This document shows positions 16,731 through 25,888 of a DNA stretch of 64,000 nt, one piece after another. The notes under the pieces were generated by a model. The model had not been told where the DNA came from. It worked only from the letters and a program-made list of their open reading frames with translations, and did no database searches. The position numbers and the translations under genes were made by a program. Position 1 is the stretch's first letter; every line of letters begins with the position of its first letter. Source of the stretch: DASUPK01 sp963815665 (lineage in GTDB: Bacteria > Actinomycetota > Thermoleophilia > Solirubrobacterales > 70-9); NCBI GenBank assembly GCA_963815665.1, contig CAWFHN010000016.1, positions 124,001 to 188,000 on the forward strand, given 5' to 3'.

Positions 16731-18419
16731 GTGCCGACCCACGACGTCTTGGTGATTGGGGCGGGCCTCGCGGGACAGCGGGCCGCGCTTGCCGCTGCCG
16801 AGGCTGGCGTCTCGGTGGGAATTCTCAGCAAGGTCCACCCCGTTCGCTCGCACTCGAACGCAGCGCAGGGCGGCATCAACGCCGCGCTCCAGGAGGACGA
16901 CACCTGGGAGTCGCACGCCTTCGACACGATCAAAGGCTCCGACTACCTTGCGGACCAGGACGCGGTGGAGATCATGTGCAGGGCGGCGCCGGACGAGTTG
17001 CTCCACCTGGAGCATCTGGGGGTCACCTTCCATCGCAACGAGGAGGGCAAGCTCGGCACGCGCGCGTTCGGGGGCGCCTCCGCCGCGCGCACCTACTACG
17101 TCGCCGACATCACCGGCCAGGCCATCATGCACGTCCTCTACGAGCAGCTAATGAAGCACTCGGAAGACGTCGCCCGCTACGAGGAGTACTTCACGACCGG
17201 CTTGGCGATGGACGACGACGGCAACTGCGTCGGAGCGGTCTGCCGCAACCTCAAGGACGGCTCCATGGAGCTCTTCGGCGCCAAGGCGGTGATCCTGGCG
17301 ACCGGCGGCAACGGCCAGGCGTGGCAACCCACGACCAACGCCCTCATCGTCACAGGGGACGGGATGTCGATGGCCTACCAGGCCGGGGCGAAGCTGATGG
17401 ACATGGAGATGATCCAGTACCACCCGACCACGCTCGCCGGCAAGGGCTTCCTGATCACCGAGGGCGCCCGCGGCGAGGGCGCGCACCTGCTCAACGCCAA
17501 CGGCGAGCGCTTCATGGAGAAGTACGCGCCGAACAAGATGGAGCTCGCCTCCCGCGACGTCGTCTCCCGCGCCGAGCAGACCGAGATCCAGGAGGGGCGC
17601 GGCTTCCCCGACGGCACCGTCGCGCTCGACATCACCGTCGTGCCGCGCAAGCGCATCCACGAGGCCCTGCGGGAGATCGTTCTCGTCGGTCGCGACTTCG
17701 CCGGGGTCGACATCACCAAGGAGCCGATCCACATCAAGCCCGGCAACCACTATGCGATGGGCGGCGTCAAGACCGACACCGAGGGCCGCACCAACGTCCC
17801 CGGGCTATACGCCGCCGGTGAGGTCGCCTGCGTCTCGGTCCACGGCGGCAACCGGCTCGGCGCCAACTCCCTGCTCGACACACTGATCTTCGGCCGCCGC
17901 TCCGGCGTCGACGCCGCCGACCGGGCGAAGGGCCGCGAGCTCACCAACCCGTCGCTCGCGATTCTGCGCGACGAGGAGAGCCGGATCGGCGGGATCATGG
18001 GCCGCGAGAAGGACTCCGGCCGCCGCGTCTCCGAGGTCCGCAAGGAGCTCGGCAAGACGATGGACGAGAAGGTCGCCGTCTTCCGCGACGCCGAGGGGCT
18101 CAACGCCGCACTCGAGACGGTCAGGCGTCTCAAGGAGGAGGCGGATAGCTGCTACATCGACGACAAGGGCTCGGTCTTCAACCAAGACGTGCTCGGGGCT
18201 ATCGAGCTCAAATACATGCTCGATTGCGCGGAGGCGACCTGCGTCGGCGCGATTCATCGCACCGAGAGCCGCGGAGCCCAGTTCCGCACCGACTTCCCCG
18301 AGCGCAACGACGAGGAGTGGCTCAAGCACATCGACCTGACCCGGACGGACGACGGCCCGGAGATCAGCTACTCGGACGTGACCATCACCCAGTGGGAGCC
18401 ACAGGAGCGGACCTACTGA
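16731..18419 (+). CDS. sdhA: succinate dehydrogenase/fumarate reductase flavoprotein subunit
   Basis: A 562-residue FAD subunit that oxidises succinate to fumarate. It has the FAD-binding Rossmann motif GAGLAGQRAALAAAEAG near the N-terminus, the HSNAAQGGINAAL block with the histidine that usually carries covalent FAD, and the active-site regions HPTTLAGKGFLITEGARGEG and HGGNRLGANSLLD. GTG 16731 is used; it directly precedes the conserved PTHDVLVIGAG. The gene leads a three-gene set (flavoprotein, iron-sulfur, HdrB-like). The 208 bp upstream contain an AT-rich TTTATAGGAT that may be part of a promoter. Confidence 0.95.
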   Translation: MPTHDVLVIGAGLAGQRAALAAAEAGVSVGILSKVHPVRSHSNAAQGGINAALQEDDTWESHAFDTIKGSDYLADQDAVEIMCRAAPDELLHLEHLGVTFHRNEEGKLGTRAFGGASAARTYYVADITGQAIMHVLYEQLMKHSEDVARYEEYFTTGLAMDDDGNCVGAVCRNLKDGSMELFGAKAVILATGGNGQAWQPTTNALIVTGDGMSMAYQAGAKLMDMEMIQYHPTTLAGKGFLITEGARGEGAHLLNANGERFMEKYAPNKMELASRDVVSRAEQTEIQEGRGFPDGTVALDITVVPRKRIHEALREIVLVGRDFAGVDITKEPIHIKPGNHYAMGGVKTDTEGRTNVPGLYAAGEVACVSVHGGNRLGANSLLDTLIFGRRSGVDAADRAKGRELTNPSLAILRDEESRIGGIMGREKDSGRRVSEVRKELGKTMDEKVAVFRDAEGLNAALETVRRLKEEADSCYIDDKGSVFNQDVLGAIELKYMLDCAEATCVGAIHRTESRGAQFRTDFPERNDEEWLKHIDLTRTDDGPEISYSDVTITQWEPQERTY

Positions 18420-18475
18420 AATGCCGTCTCCTCCGTTTCGCGTCCGGCCACGGCCGATGAGTAGGGTTGATGTAG

Positions 18476-19630
18476 ATGAGTGAGTTCACTCTCAAGGTCA
18501 GGCGCTTCCAGCCCGAGAGCCGCGAGGGCCCGTTCTGGGAGACCTTCGACGTGGAGCTCGACCCCACCCTGTCCGTCCTCGATGGCCTGCTCCAGGCGAA
18601 GGACCGCGACGACGGCTCGCTCGCCGTCCGCTGCTCCTGCCGCGCGGCGATCTGCGGCTCCTGCGGGATGAAGATCAACGGCCAGTCCGGCCTCGCCTGC
18701 AAGACGATGATCGGCGAGGCGAGCGAGTTCGCGAACAGGAATAACGGCGGGGGTGAGCCCATCGTCGTCGAGCCGATGGGGAACATGCCGGTGATCAAGG
18801 ATCTGGTGACGGATATGGAGTCCACCCACTGGACCAAGATCCGCCGCGTCACCCCGTGGCTGCTCCCCGAGGGCGATCCGCCCGAGCGGGAGTACGTGGT
18901 CCCGCCGGAGTCCATGATCGACATCACCCAGTCGATGGCGTGCATCCAGTGCGGGGCCTGCGTCTCGTCCTGCCTCTCCATGGAGGCGGACCCCGACTTC
19001 ATCGGCCCGGCCGCCCTCGCCAAGGCCTACCGCTTCGTCGGCGATCCGCGCGACGTCGATACCAGAGAGCGCCTCAACGACCTCGCCCAGGACCCGCACG
19101 GCATCTACGACTGCACGCACTGCTTCTCGTGCATCGACGCCTGCCCGAAGGGCGTCGCGCCGATGGACCAGATCATGCGTCTGCGCCGCGCCGCCGGTGG
19201 CGAGGGCATCGTCGACCAGAACCACGGCCATAACCACGAGGACGCGTTCGTCAAGATCATCGAGAAGAAGGGGACCCTCGACGAGGCGGAACTGCTGCAG
19301 GAGTCGCTGGCGCCGGGGATCAAGGGCAAGCTGATGCCCAAGCACGGAGCCATCAAGGGCCTGCTGGAGTCGATCCCGACCGCGATCCGCGGCATCCGCA
19401 CCGGCAAGATGCGCTCGCTCCCGAAGCTGATCCCCGGCGTCCACCCGAAGCTTCCGGGCGACGCTCAGAACCACGTCAAGCGCATCTACGCGCACACCGA
19501 GGACCACGGAATCGAGCTCAACCTCTACATCCGCGGCGAGGAGGCCGACCAGGACGAGAGCGTCCCCGAGGCCGTCGCCGTGGCCGAGCAGGCGATCGAG
19601 CCCGAACCCGACGAAAGGGGCGATCAGTGA
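18476..19630 (+). CDS. sdhB: succinate dehydrogenase iron-sulfur subunit with extended C-terminus
   Basis: A 384-residue electron-transfer subunit. The N-terminal 2Fe-2S motif is CSCRAAICGSCG plus a later Cys (~59-80). Two further clusters are CIQCGACVSSC and CTHCFSCIDACPKG. Typical SdhB is about 240 residues; this one carries ~140 extra residues, including a hydrophilic region and an acidic tail (EPEPDERGDQ). Such long forms occur in fumarate reductases and succinate dehydrogenases that work with an HdrB-like subunit. The gene overlaps the next start by 4 bp, implying translational coupling. Confidence 0.93.
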   Translation: MSEFTLKVRRFQPESREGPFWETFDVELDPTLSVLDGLLQAKDRDDGSLAVRCSCRAAICGSCGMKINGQSGLACKTMIGEASEFANRNNGGGEPIVVEPMGNMPVIKDLVTDMESTHWTKIRRVTPWLLPEGDPPEREYVVPPESMIDITQSMACIQCGACVSSCLSMEADPDFIGPAALAKAYRFVGDPRDVDTRERLNDLAQDPHGIYDCTHCFSCIDACPKGVAPMDQIMRLRRAAGGEGIVDQNHGHNHEDAFVKIIEKKGTLDEAELLQESLAPGIKGKLMPKHGAIKGLLESIPTAIRGIRTGKMRSLPKLIPGVHPKLPGDAQNHVKRIYAHTEDHGIELNLYIRGEEADQDESVPEAVAVAEQAIEPEPDERGDQ

Positions 19631-20514
19631 AGGTCGCGTATTGGCCGGGGTGCGTCTCCCGCGGGTTCACCACGGAGCTGCACGGATCGATGGGGCTGGT
19701 CGCCGAGCGACTGGGGATCGAGCTCGTGGAGCTCGATCGCGCCAACTGCTGCGGCGCCGGCGTGATCGCCGAGCACAACCAGGAACTCGCCGACACCCTC
19801 AACGCCCGGACCTTCGCGCTCGCCCAGCAGACGGGCCTGCCGATGATGAACATCTGCTCTACCTGCCAAGGCGCTCAGTCCGAATGCCAGCAGCGGCTGC
19901 GCGACTCCGAGTACCGCTCCCACATCAACGAGACGCTGGCGGAGGAGGGGCTCTCCTACGACCCGGAGGGCTTCTCCAACAAGAACTTCCTCTGGGCCCT
20001 CGTCGAGGACTACGGCCTCGACAAGCTGGCCGAGCAGGTGCAGCGGCCACTCGGGGGGCTCAAGGTAGGCCCGTTCTACGGCTGCTACGTCCTGCGCCCG
20101 AAGCATCGCCTCGGCTACGAGGATCATCCGGAGCGCGACCTCTACCTCGACCGTCTGATCGAGACGCTCGGCGGCGAGGTCGTCGAATACGACGGCGCGC
20201 GCAAGTGCTGCGGCTTCCCGATCATCACCATGGCCCGCGAGGTCTCGCTGCGGCAGGCGGGCACCCACGTCGGGGACGCGCTCGACGCCGGCGCGGATTG
20301 CCTGGTCACTCCCTGCCCTCTCTGCCACCTCAATCTCGACATGCAGCAGCCCGAGGCCGCGAAGGTCGTCAATCGCGACCTGGGGCTGGCGGTGCTGCAC
20401 CTCCCCCAGCTCGTCGGCCTGGCGCTTGGCTTCGAGCCCAAGCAGCTCGGCATGAGCAAGCACATTGCCTCGACCAAGTGGGTCGAGGAGAGACTCGAGC
20501 CGGTCGCCGCCTGA
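19627..20514 (+). CDS. HdrB-like (CCG-domain) membrane-anchor subunit of succinate dehydrogenase, SdhE/MfrE type
   Basis: A 295-residue protein with two CCG cysteine-rich domains: NCCGAGV with CSTC (about 41-80) and KCCGF with CPLC (about 198-240), as in heterodisulfide reductase subunit B. In class E succinate:quinone reductases and methylmenaquinol:fumarate reductases this subunit replaces the heme b membrane anchors SdhC/SdhD. No SdhC/SdhD-like membrane gene follows here. It has no clear transmembrane segment and may attach by an amphipathic helix. Translation is coupled to sdhB by the ATGA-type overlap. Confidence 0.9.
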   Translation: MKVAYWPGCVSRGFTTELHGSMGLVAERLGIELVELDRANCCGAGVIAEHNQELADTLNARTFALAQQTGLPMMNICSTCQGAQSECQQRLRDSEYRSHINETLAEEGLSYDPEGFSNKNFLWALVEDYGLDKLAEQVQRPLGGLKVGPFYGCYVLRPKHRLGYEDHPERDLYLDRLIETLGGEVVEYDGARKCCGFPIITMAREVSLRQAGTHVGDALDAGADCLVTPCPLCHLNLDMQQPEAAKVVNRDLGLAVLHLPQLVGLALGFEPKQLGMSKHIASTKWVEERLEPVAA

Positions 20515-20517
20515 GGC

Positions 20518-20784
20518 GTGCCGGTGGCCGACTCGCTGCAGCAGCACGTCGCCGCGATGGAGGAGCGCCTGGCGCTGATCGAAGCTCAGCTCGAGCAGCT
20601 CTTCGACCACCTAGACCTGAAGCCGCGCGGGGCGGCTGGCGGCGAGATCGACCCGGCGAGCGACCCTGAGATCCAGGACCTGCTCACCAAGGGCAACGCC
20701 CTGCAGGCGGCGAAGCGCTACCAGGAGCGCACGGGGGTCAGCCTGGAGCAGGCCAAGCAGGAGATCGACCGGGCTCAGGCGTAG
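20518..20784 (+). CDS. small protein with coiled coil and L7/L12-like C-terminus
   Basis: An 88-residue protein of unknown function starting at GTG 20518, 3 bp after the HdrB-like gene. Residues ~8-35 are a heptad-patterned helix (LIEAQLEQLFDHL). Residues ~50-88 (IQDLLTKGNALQAAKRYQER, then LEQAKQEIDRAQ) resemble the helix-turn pattern of the ribosomal protein L7/L12 C-terminal domain found in small actinobacterial proteins. Its tight linkage suggests co-expression with the succinate dehydrogenase, but a functional link is unproven. Confidence 0.65.
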   Translation: MPVADSLQQHVAAMEERLALIEAQLEQLFDHLDLKPRGAAGGEIDPASDPEIQDLLTKGNALQAAKRYQERTGVSLEQAKQEIDRAQA

Positions 20785-20796
20785 ATTCCAGGCCGG

Positions 20797-22146
20797 ATGG
20801 CGTCGACCGAACCGCCCGAGATGCGGAACCGGATCAAGGTGCGCGTCCTCGTCATCCTCGCCTCCTTCCTCGCCTTCCTGGCGATCTTCACGAGTTGGAT
20901 CGACCGGCAGGCGCTAGACACCAACCAGTGGGTCCACACGAGCGGCAGGCTCCTCGAGGACAAGGAGATCTCGGACGCGCTCGCCACCTACTCGGTCGAC
21001 CAGCTCTACGCGAACGTCGACGTCTCCGCGGTGGTCAAGCAGCGCCTCCCTCGCGACCTCCAGAAATTCTCGGCCCCTGCGTCGGCCGGGATCCGCCAGG
21101 TCGCCACGCAGGCCGCCAGGCAGGCCATCCAGTCGCCGCGCGTTCAGCAGGCCTGGACCGACGCAAACCGAATCGCCCACCGCGAGCTGGTCTCGATCCT
21201 GAAGGGCAACAACGAGGTCGTCTCCTCCCAGAACGGCAGGGTCGTGCTCAACCTCCGGCCCCTGGTGCTTCAGCTCGCAGACCGGATCGGGCTGAAGAAG
21301 CAGCTGAACGAGAAGCTGCCACCCGACGTCGGGCAGCTGGAGGTGGCGAACTCGAAGAATCTCGACACGGCCCGCAAAGTCGTCAAGATCATCGTGGGGC
21401 TCGCCTGGCTGTTCATGCTTGGCACCTTCGCGTTGTTCGGACTGGCGGTCTATCTGGCGAAGGGCCGCCGCTGGGTGGTCGTGCTCGGCTACGGCCTCGG
21501 CCTGGTCGCCGCGGGGCTCGCGGCGATCGCGGTACGCAGCGCCCTGAACGGACTGTTCGTCGACTCCCTCTCGCGGACCGAGGCCGCGAACGTGCCCGCG
21601 CAGCACGCCTGGGATATCGCGACCTCGCTGCTGCAGAGCATCGCGACCAGCGTCGTCATCTTCGGCGTCCTCTTCGTGATCGCCTCGTTCCTGGCCTCGC
21701 CGGCCGGCGCCGCGATCGGCATCCGAAGGGCCCTGGCCCCAACCCTGCGCGAGAGGCCGGGCATTGTCTGGTCGGTCTTCGGGGCCGTCGCCTTGGTCGG
21801 GGTGATCGTCTGGCCGCCGAGTGGAACTCGCCAGCTGGTGCTCACGCTTCTGTTGATTGCGATCGCCGGGGTGGGCCTCGAGGCACTCAAGCGAAAGACC
21901 GCGCACGAGTTCCCAGGCGCGAAGCAGGGCGACTGGATGAGATCGATGCGGAAGCGGGCGCGCGAGACGACGAGGGAGACCGGACGGCGGATCGGATCCG
22001 CCGTCCGGGAGCTGACCGACGACAACGGCAAGCACCCCGACGACGCCAAGCTCGAGCGCCTGGAGAAGCTGGGCGAGCTGAAGGAGAAGGGCGTGCTGAC
22101 CGCGACGGAGTTCCGCGAGGAGAAGAAGAAGATCCTCAGCGGTTAG
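20797..22146 (+). CDS. integral membrane protein with C-terminal SHOCT domain
   Basis: A 449-residue membrane protein. A hydrophobic helix near 15-33 is followed by a ~150-residue, probably extracytoplasmic region. Four to five transmembrane segments lie between ~200 and ~365. A basic cytoplasmic linker leads to a SHOCT motif at the end (LEKLGELKEKGVLTATEFREEKKKIL). SHOCT domains mediate oligomerisation or targeting; overall function is unknown. The last 11 bp overlap the convergent antiporter gene. Confidence 0.8.
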   Translation: MASTEPPEMRNRIKVRVLVILASFLAFLAIFTSWIDRQALDTNQWVHTSGRLLEDKEISDALATYSVDQLYANVDVSAVVKQRLPRDLQKFSAPASAGIRQVATQAARQAIQSPRVQQAWTDANRIAHRELVSILKGNNEVVSSQNGRVVLNLRPLVLQLADRIGLKKQLNEKLPPDVGQLEVANSKNLDTARKVVKIIVGLAWLFMLGTFALFGLAVYLAKGRRWVVVLGYGLGLVAAGLAAIAVRSALNGLFVDSLSRTEAANVPAQHAWDIATSLLQSIATSVVIFGVLFVIASFLASPAGAAIGIRRALAPTLRERPGIVWSVFGAVALVGVIVWPPSGTRQLVLTLLLIAIAGVGLEALKRKTAHEFPGAKQGDWMRSMRKRARETTRETGRRIGSAVRELTDDNGKHPDDAKLERLEKLGELKEKGVLTATEFREEKKKILSG

Positions 22147-23329
22147 CCGCGATCCGCCGCTCGATCCAGCGGGTCCCGAGCGTATCCGTCAGCCCGTGGA
22201 TCAGGATCGAGGCGAGGATCACGAAGGCCGCCGTCTCGAAGATCGCGTTCCCGTCGTTGACCTTGGAGTTGAGGACGAGAACGGCAAAGAGCATCCCCGC
22301 CACCCCCTTCGGCCCGAACCAGGCGATGAAGGCGCGATGTGGCTGAGGCAGGTCGACTCGGACGAAGGAGAGGAAGATCGCCACCGGCCGCGCGATCAGG
22401 ATCGCGAAGGCGATGAAGGCGATCAGCAGGGCGACGTTGCTGTGATAGCCGGTCGTCACGATCAGCGCGCCGAAGGCGAAGAAGGTGAGCACCTGCAGGA
22501 TCGAGCTGACGTTCTCGCTGAAGACGACGAAGTCATCGGCGATGGCGCGGTCCGCGACGCCAAGCGAGATCCCGCAGACGAATGCGGCGATCAATCCGTT
22601 GCCGAAGGTGACGTCGGCGACACCGTAGGCGAGCAGCCCGACCCCGAGCGCGTAGATGCCCTCGTATCGGCGGACGATGCCGCCTCCGGGCACGTGGTGG
22701 GTGGCGCGGCCGGCGAGCTGCCCGAGCACGATTCCGATCAGGGCGCCGAACGCAGCCTCACCGGCCAGCTTCGCTGCCTCGGTGCCCGCGTTCCCCCCGG
22801 GCGAGGCGAGGATGATGAAGAAGAGGACGAAGGGCAGGGCGAGCCCGTCGTTGAGGCCCGACTCCAGGTTTAGCGCGTGGCGCACGGAGGCCGGCACGCG
22901 CGTCGAGGTGACCACCGAGGAGGTGACCACCGGGTCGGTCGCGGCGAGGACCGAGCCCAGCAGGAACGCCTCCGGCCAGCTCAGTGACGGGAAGATCAGC
23001 TTCGCCGCCAGCGCCAGCAAGGCGAGGGTCAGCGGCATGGCGATCACCAGGGCCCGAGCCACCGGCCCCCAGTGCACGATCAGCAGCTCTCGGTCCACGA
23101 AAAGTCCGTCGGAGAGCAGGGTGACGATCAGGGCGAGCTCGAAGAGGTGGACCACCGCGGCGTCGCCGGGGTAGACGTGGATCGCGTCGAGCTCAGCCAG
23201 GATCAGGCCCGCGCCGACCGAGAGCACGGCGATCGAGAGCACGGTGCCGCGCATCACCCCGGAGAGCAGCGCGGCGACCGCGAGCAGTCCCCCGGCGAAC
23301 AGCATCGCTGTGCCGAAGCCGACGTCCAT
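22136..23329 (-). CDS. CPA1-family cation/proton antiporter
   Basis: About 397 residues from ATG 23329 (a GTG at 23377 would add 16). Twelve or so hydrophobic segments are visible. The ion-binding region shows AATDPVVTSSVV and NLESGLNDGLALPFVLFF, the conserved motifs of NhaP/CvrA-type Na+(K+)/H+ antiporters, with LPQPHRAFIAWFGPKGVAG near the end. There is no C-terminal TrkA/RCK domain. It should exchange cytoplasmic Na+ or K+ for protons. The upstream region, shared with the ATP-grasp gene, contains a TATATAA stretch that may form part of divergent promoters. Confidence 0.9.
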   Translation of the reverse strand: MDVGFGTAMLFAGGLLAVAALLSGVMRGTVLSIAVLSVGAGLILAELDAIHVYPGDAAVVHLFELALIVTLLSDGLFVDRELLIVHWGPVARALVIAMPLTLALLALAAKLIFPSLSWPEAFLLGSVLAATDPVVTSSVVTSTRVPASVRHALNLESGLNDGLALPFVLFFIILASPGGNAGTEAAKLAGEAAFGALIGIVLGQLAGRATHHVPGGGIVRRYEGIYALGVGLLAYGVADVTFGNGLIAAFVCGISLGVADRAIADDFVVFSENVSSILQVLTFFAFGALIVTTGYHSNVALLIAFIAFAILIARPVAIFLSFVRVDLPQPHRAFIAWFGPKGVAGMLFAVLVLNSKVNDGNAIFETAAFVILASILIHGLTDTLGTRWIERRIAANR

Positions 23330-23438
23330 GCAGGGCTTATATAGGGTCGCCAGGAGGCCAGCGAGGGAGGTGGCCACCTAGGGCGTCATCGTGGCCCGGG
23401 AGGTAAGTTGTTTCGAGCCGGATTCCGATAGGGAGGGA

Positions 23439-25859
23439 ATGACGCTGCACGCAATCGTGACCGACGCCAGCCAGCGACAGGCGCTGGTGGCCATTCGTGA
23501 CCTCGGCCGCGCGGGGATTGTTACCGGCGCAGTGGATCCGATGGAAGGGGTCCCCGCGTTCGCCTCCCGGTGGTGCGCCTGGAGTGCGACCGTCCCGGAC
23601 TTCGTCCGCGACCCGGACGCGTTCGTCGACGCGCTCCTCGATCTCTGCACGCAACACCGGCCTCGTGTGCTGATTCCGTGCCATGACGGGGCCATCGAGG
23701 CGCTGCGCCGCCGGCGGGACGAGGTCGAGCAGACGGTGGCCGTGGCCCTGGCGCCCGAGCCGGCACTAGGGATCGCGATCGACAAGACCGACACGCTCGA
23801 TGCGGCGACGAGGCTTGGGGTGCCCGTGCCGCGCGGGGCGATCGTCGCCGCGCGGGGCGAGGCCGATGGGGCCCTGGAGGAGAGCGGCTTGCCCGCGGTG
23901 CTCAAGCCCGTCCGCTCCTGGGTTGGGACGCGGCGCCTGGCCCCAATCTTGATCAACGAGCGGGAGCCGGCGCTGCACGCGATCGAGGAGTTCCTCGACG
24001 CCGGCACGCCTGTGGCCGTACAGGAGTGGCTGCCCGGGGCGCGGGAGGCGGTGAGCCTTGTATATGCCCGCGGTCAGGTGCTGGCGCGCTTCGCTCAGCA
24101 GGCGCTGCGCATGTACCCGCCCCTTGGAGGGTCATCGGTCCTCAGGGAGAGCATTCGGCTCCCCCCGGATGCAGATGCGGCCGCGGAGCGGCTCGTCACC
24201 GAGCTCGACCTCGAAGGCTATTCGGAGGTCGAGTTTCGCCGTGACCGGCAGGGTCGGGCCGTCCTGATGGAGATCAACCCACGACTCTCGGCCTCGGTCG
24301 AGATCGCCGTGCGCTCCGGGGTACCGTTTCCGCGGCTCGTCTACGCGTGGGCTGCCGGCGAGCGGATCGAGCCGAGCAACGGGTACCGTGTCGGGATGCG
24401 AATGCGGTGGTTGGGAGGCGACCTTTCTTGGCTCGAGAGCGCAATGCGCGAGCGCGGGCATCCGGATTTACCGGGCCGCACCCGGGCGCTCGCATCGTTC
24501 GCCGCCGACACGCTGCGCCCGGCCGGCTACGACTACTGGGACACCCGCGATCCCCGCCCGGCGCTGGTCGCGATGGCGGACGCCGCCCGCAAGACAGGAC
24601 GTAGGGTGGAGCGCAGGACGCACCGAGAGACCGACGGTTCGCCTTCCGCTGGGCCCGCTCGGGCGGCGGACACGGAGGTCGCGATAGTCGGCGCGGGCCC
24701 CTACGCCCTGTCGCTCGCGGCTCATCTCACCTCCCGCGGCGTTGACCACCAGATCTTCGGTCAGCCCATGGCGGGCTGGAGCGACCACATGCCGGAGGGG
24801 ATGAAGCTCAAGTCGGAGGGGTTCGCCTCGAACCTCTCCGATCCGTCCGGCGAGCACAGCCTCGAGCGCTACTGCGAGGAGAGGGCAATCGAGTATGGGG
24901 ACATCGGCGTTCCGGTCGACCTCGACACATTCGTCGGCTATGGCCGCTGGTTTCAGGAGGGCGCCGTGCCGGAGGTGCGGAGGAACCGGGTCGATCTGGC
25001 GCGGGCAGATGCCGACGGCTATCAGCTCACGCTCGATTCGGGAGACACCCTGCGGGCGCGTCGCGTCGTGGTCGCCAGCGGACTCGAGGGCTACGCACGC
25101 CTTCCCCAGCCGATCGGCGAGCTGCCGCAGGAGCTGGTCAGCCACACGTACGACCTGCAGGACCCCGCGCGGCTCCGGAATCGAAGGATCGTCGTGATCG
25201 GTGCCGGGCAGTCCGCGCTCGAGACCGCGACGCTGCTCCACGAGCAGGGCGCCTCGGTGACCCTCGCCGCCCGGTCGCCCGGGCTCGTGTGGAACGGGGA
25301 TCCGGTGCTGGGGCCAAGACGGCTGGGTACCCGCGTGCGCTATCCACGCTCGGGCCTAGGTGATGGGAAGGCGGTCTTCTTCTACGCGAGGGCACCGCAC
25401 CTCTTCCGCCGCGCCGTCCCTCGCGCCAAGCGGGCGGAGCTCGCCTACAGCGTGCTCGGTCCGGCAGGTGCCTGGTGGCTTCGGTCCCGCTTCGAGGGCC
25501 ATGTCGAGGCTCTGACCGGCCGTCGCATCGTCGCTGCAGATGCGGTAGACGGCGAGGTGCAGCTACGGCTGGAGGGCAACGGAGGCACCGAAGAGATGAC
25601 CGCCGACCACATCGTGGCGGCAACCGGTTACAGACCGGATCTCGGACATCTCAAGTTCCTCGACCCGGCCATCCGGGACGAGATCGCCTCCTACGCGGGG
25701 GCGCCGACGCTCTCAGACTCGTTCGAGAGCAGCGTCCCGGGCCTCCACTTCATCGGCTTTGCGGCACTGGTCAGCTTCGGGCCGGTCATGCGGTTCGTGT
25801 ACGGGGCGGACTTCACCGCGCGCCACCTCTCGCGGAGCCTTGCCCGCGCGGCGGGCTGA
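23439..25859 (+). CDS. fusion protein: ATP-grasp ligase + FAD/NAD(P)-dependent monooxygenase-like domain
   Basis: About 806 residues from ATG 23439, which follows GGGAGGGA closely; GTG 23391 is an alternative adding 16. Residues ~1-395 form a carboxylate-amine ligase of the ATP-grasp fold: DKTDTLDAATRLGVPVP, GLPAVLKPVRSW, and the metal-binding VLMEINPRLSASVE. After a basic linker, residues ~412-806 form a flavoprotein with FAD motif GAGPYALSLAAHL, a second Rossmann motif GAGQSALETATLL for NAD(P)H, and IVAATGYRPD near the end, as in flavin monooxygenases or N-hydroxylating oxygenases. Ligation plus N- or S-oxidation of an amino acid-like substrate is plausible but not demonstrable from sequence. 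Confidence 0.85.
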   Translation: MTLHAIVTDASQRQALVAIRDLGRAGIVTGAVDPMEGVPAFASRWCAWSATVPDFVRDPDAFVDALLDLCTQHRPRVLIPCHDGAIEALRRRRDEVEQTVAVALAPEPALGIAIDKTDTLDAATRLGVPVPRGAIVAARGEADGALEESGLPAVLKPVRSWVGTRRLAPILINEREPALHAIEEFLDAGTPVAVQEWLPGAREAVSLVYARGQVLARFAQQALRMYPPLGGSSVLRESIRLPPDADAAAERLVTELDLEGYSEVEFRRDRQGRAVLMEINPRLSASVEIAVRSGVPFPRLVYAWAAGERIEPSNGYRVGMRMRWLGGDLSWLESAMRERGHPDLPGRTRALASFAADTLRPAGYDYWDTRDPRPALVAMADAARKTGRRVERRTHRETDGSPSAGPARAADTEVAIVGAGPYALSLAAHLTSRGVDHQIFGQPMAGWSDHMPEGMKLKSEGFASNLSDPSGEHSLERYCEERAIEYGDIGVPVDLDTFVGYGRWFQEGAVPEVRRNRVDLARADADGYQLTLDSGDTLRARRVVVASGLEGYARLPQPIGELPQELVSHTYDLQDPARLRNRRIVVIGAGQSALETATLLHEQGASVTLAARSPGLVWNGDPVLGPRRLGTRVRYPRSGLGDGKAVFFYARAPHLFRRAVPRAKRAELAYSVLGPAGAWWLRSRFEGHVEALTGRRIVAADAVDGEVQLRLEGNGGTEEMTADHIVAATGYRPDLGHLKFLDPAIRDEIASYAGAPTLSDSFESSVPGLHFIGFAALVSFGPVMRFVYGADFTARHLSRSLARAAG

Positions 25860-25888
25860 GATCGCCGCCTCCGGGACAACGCCGTAGC

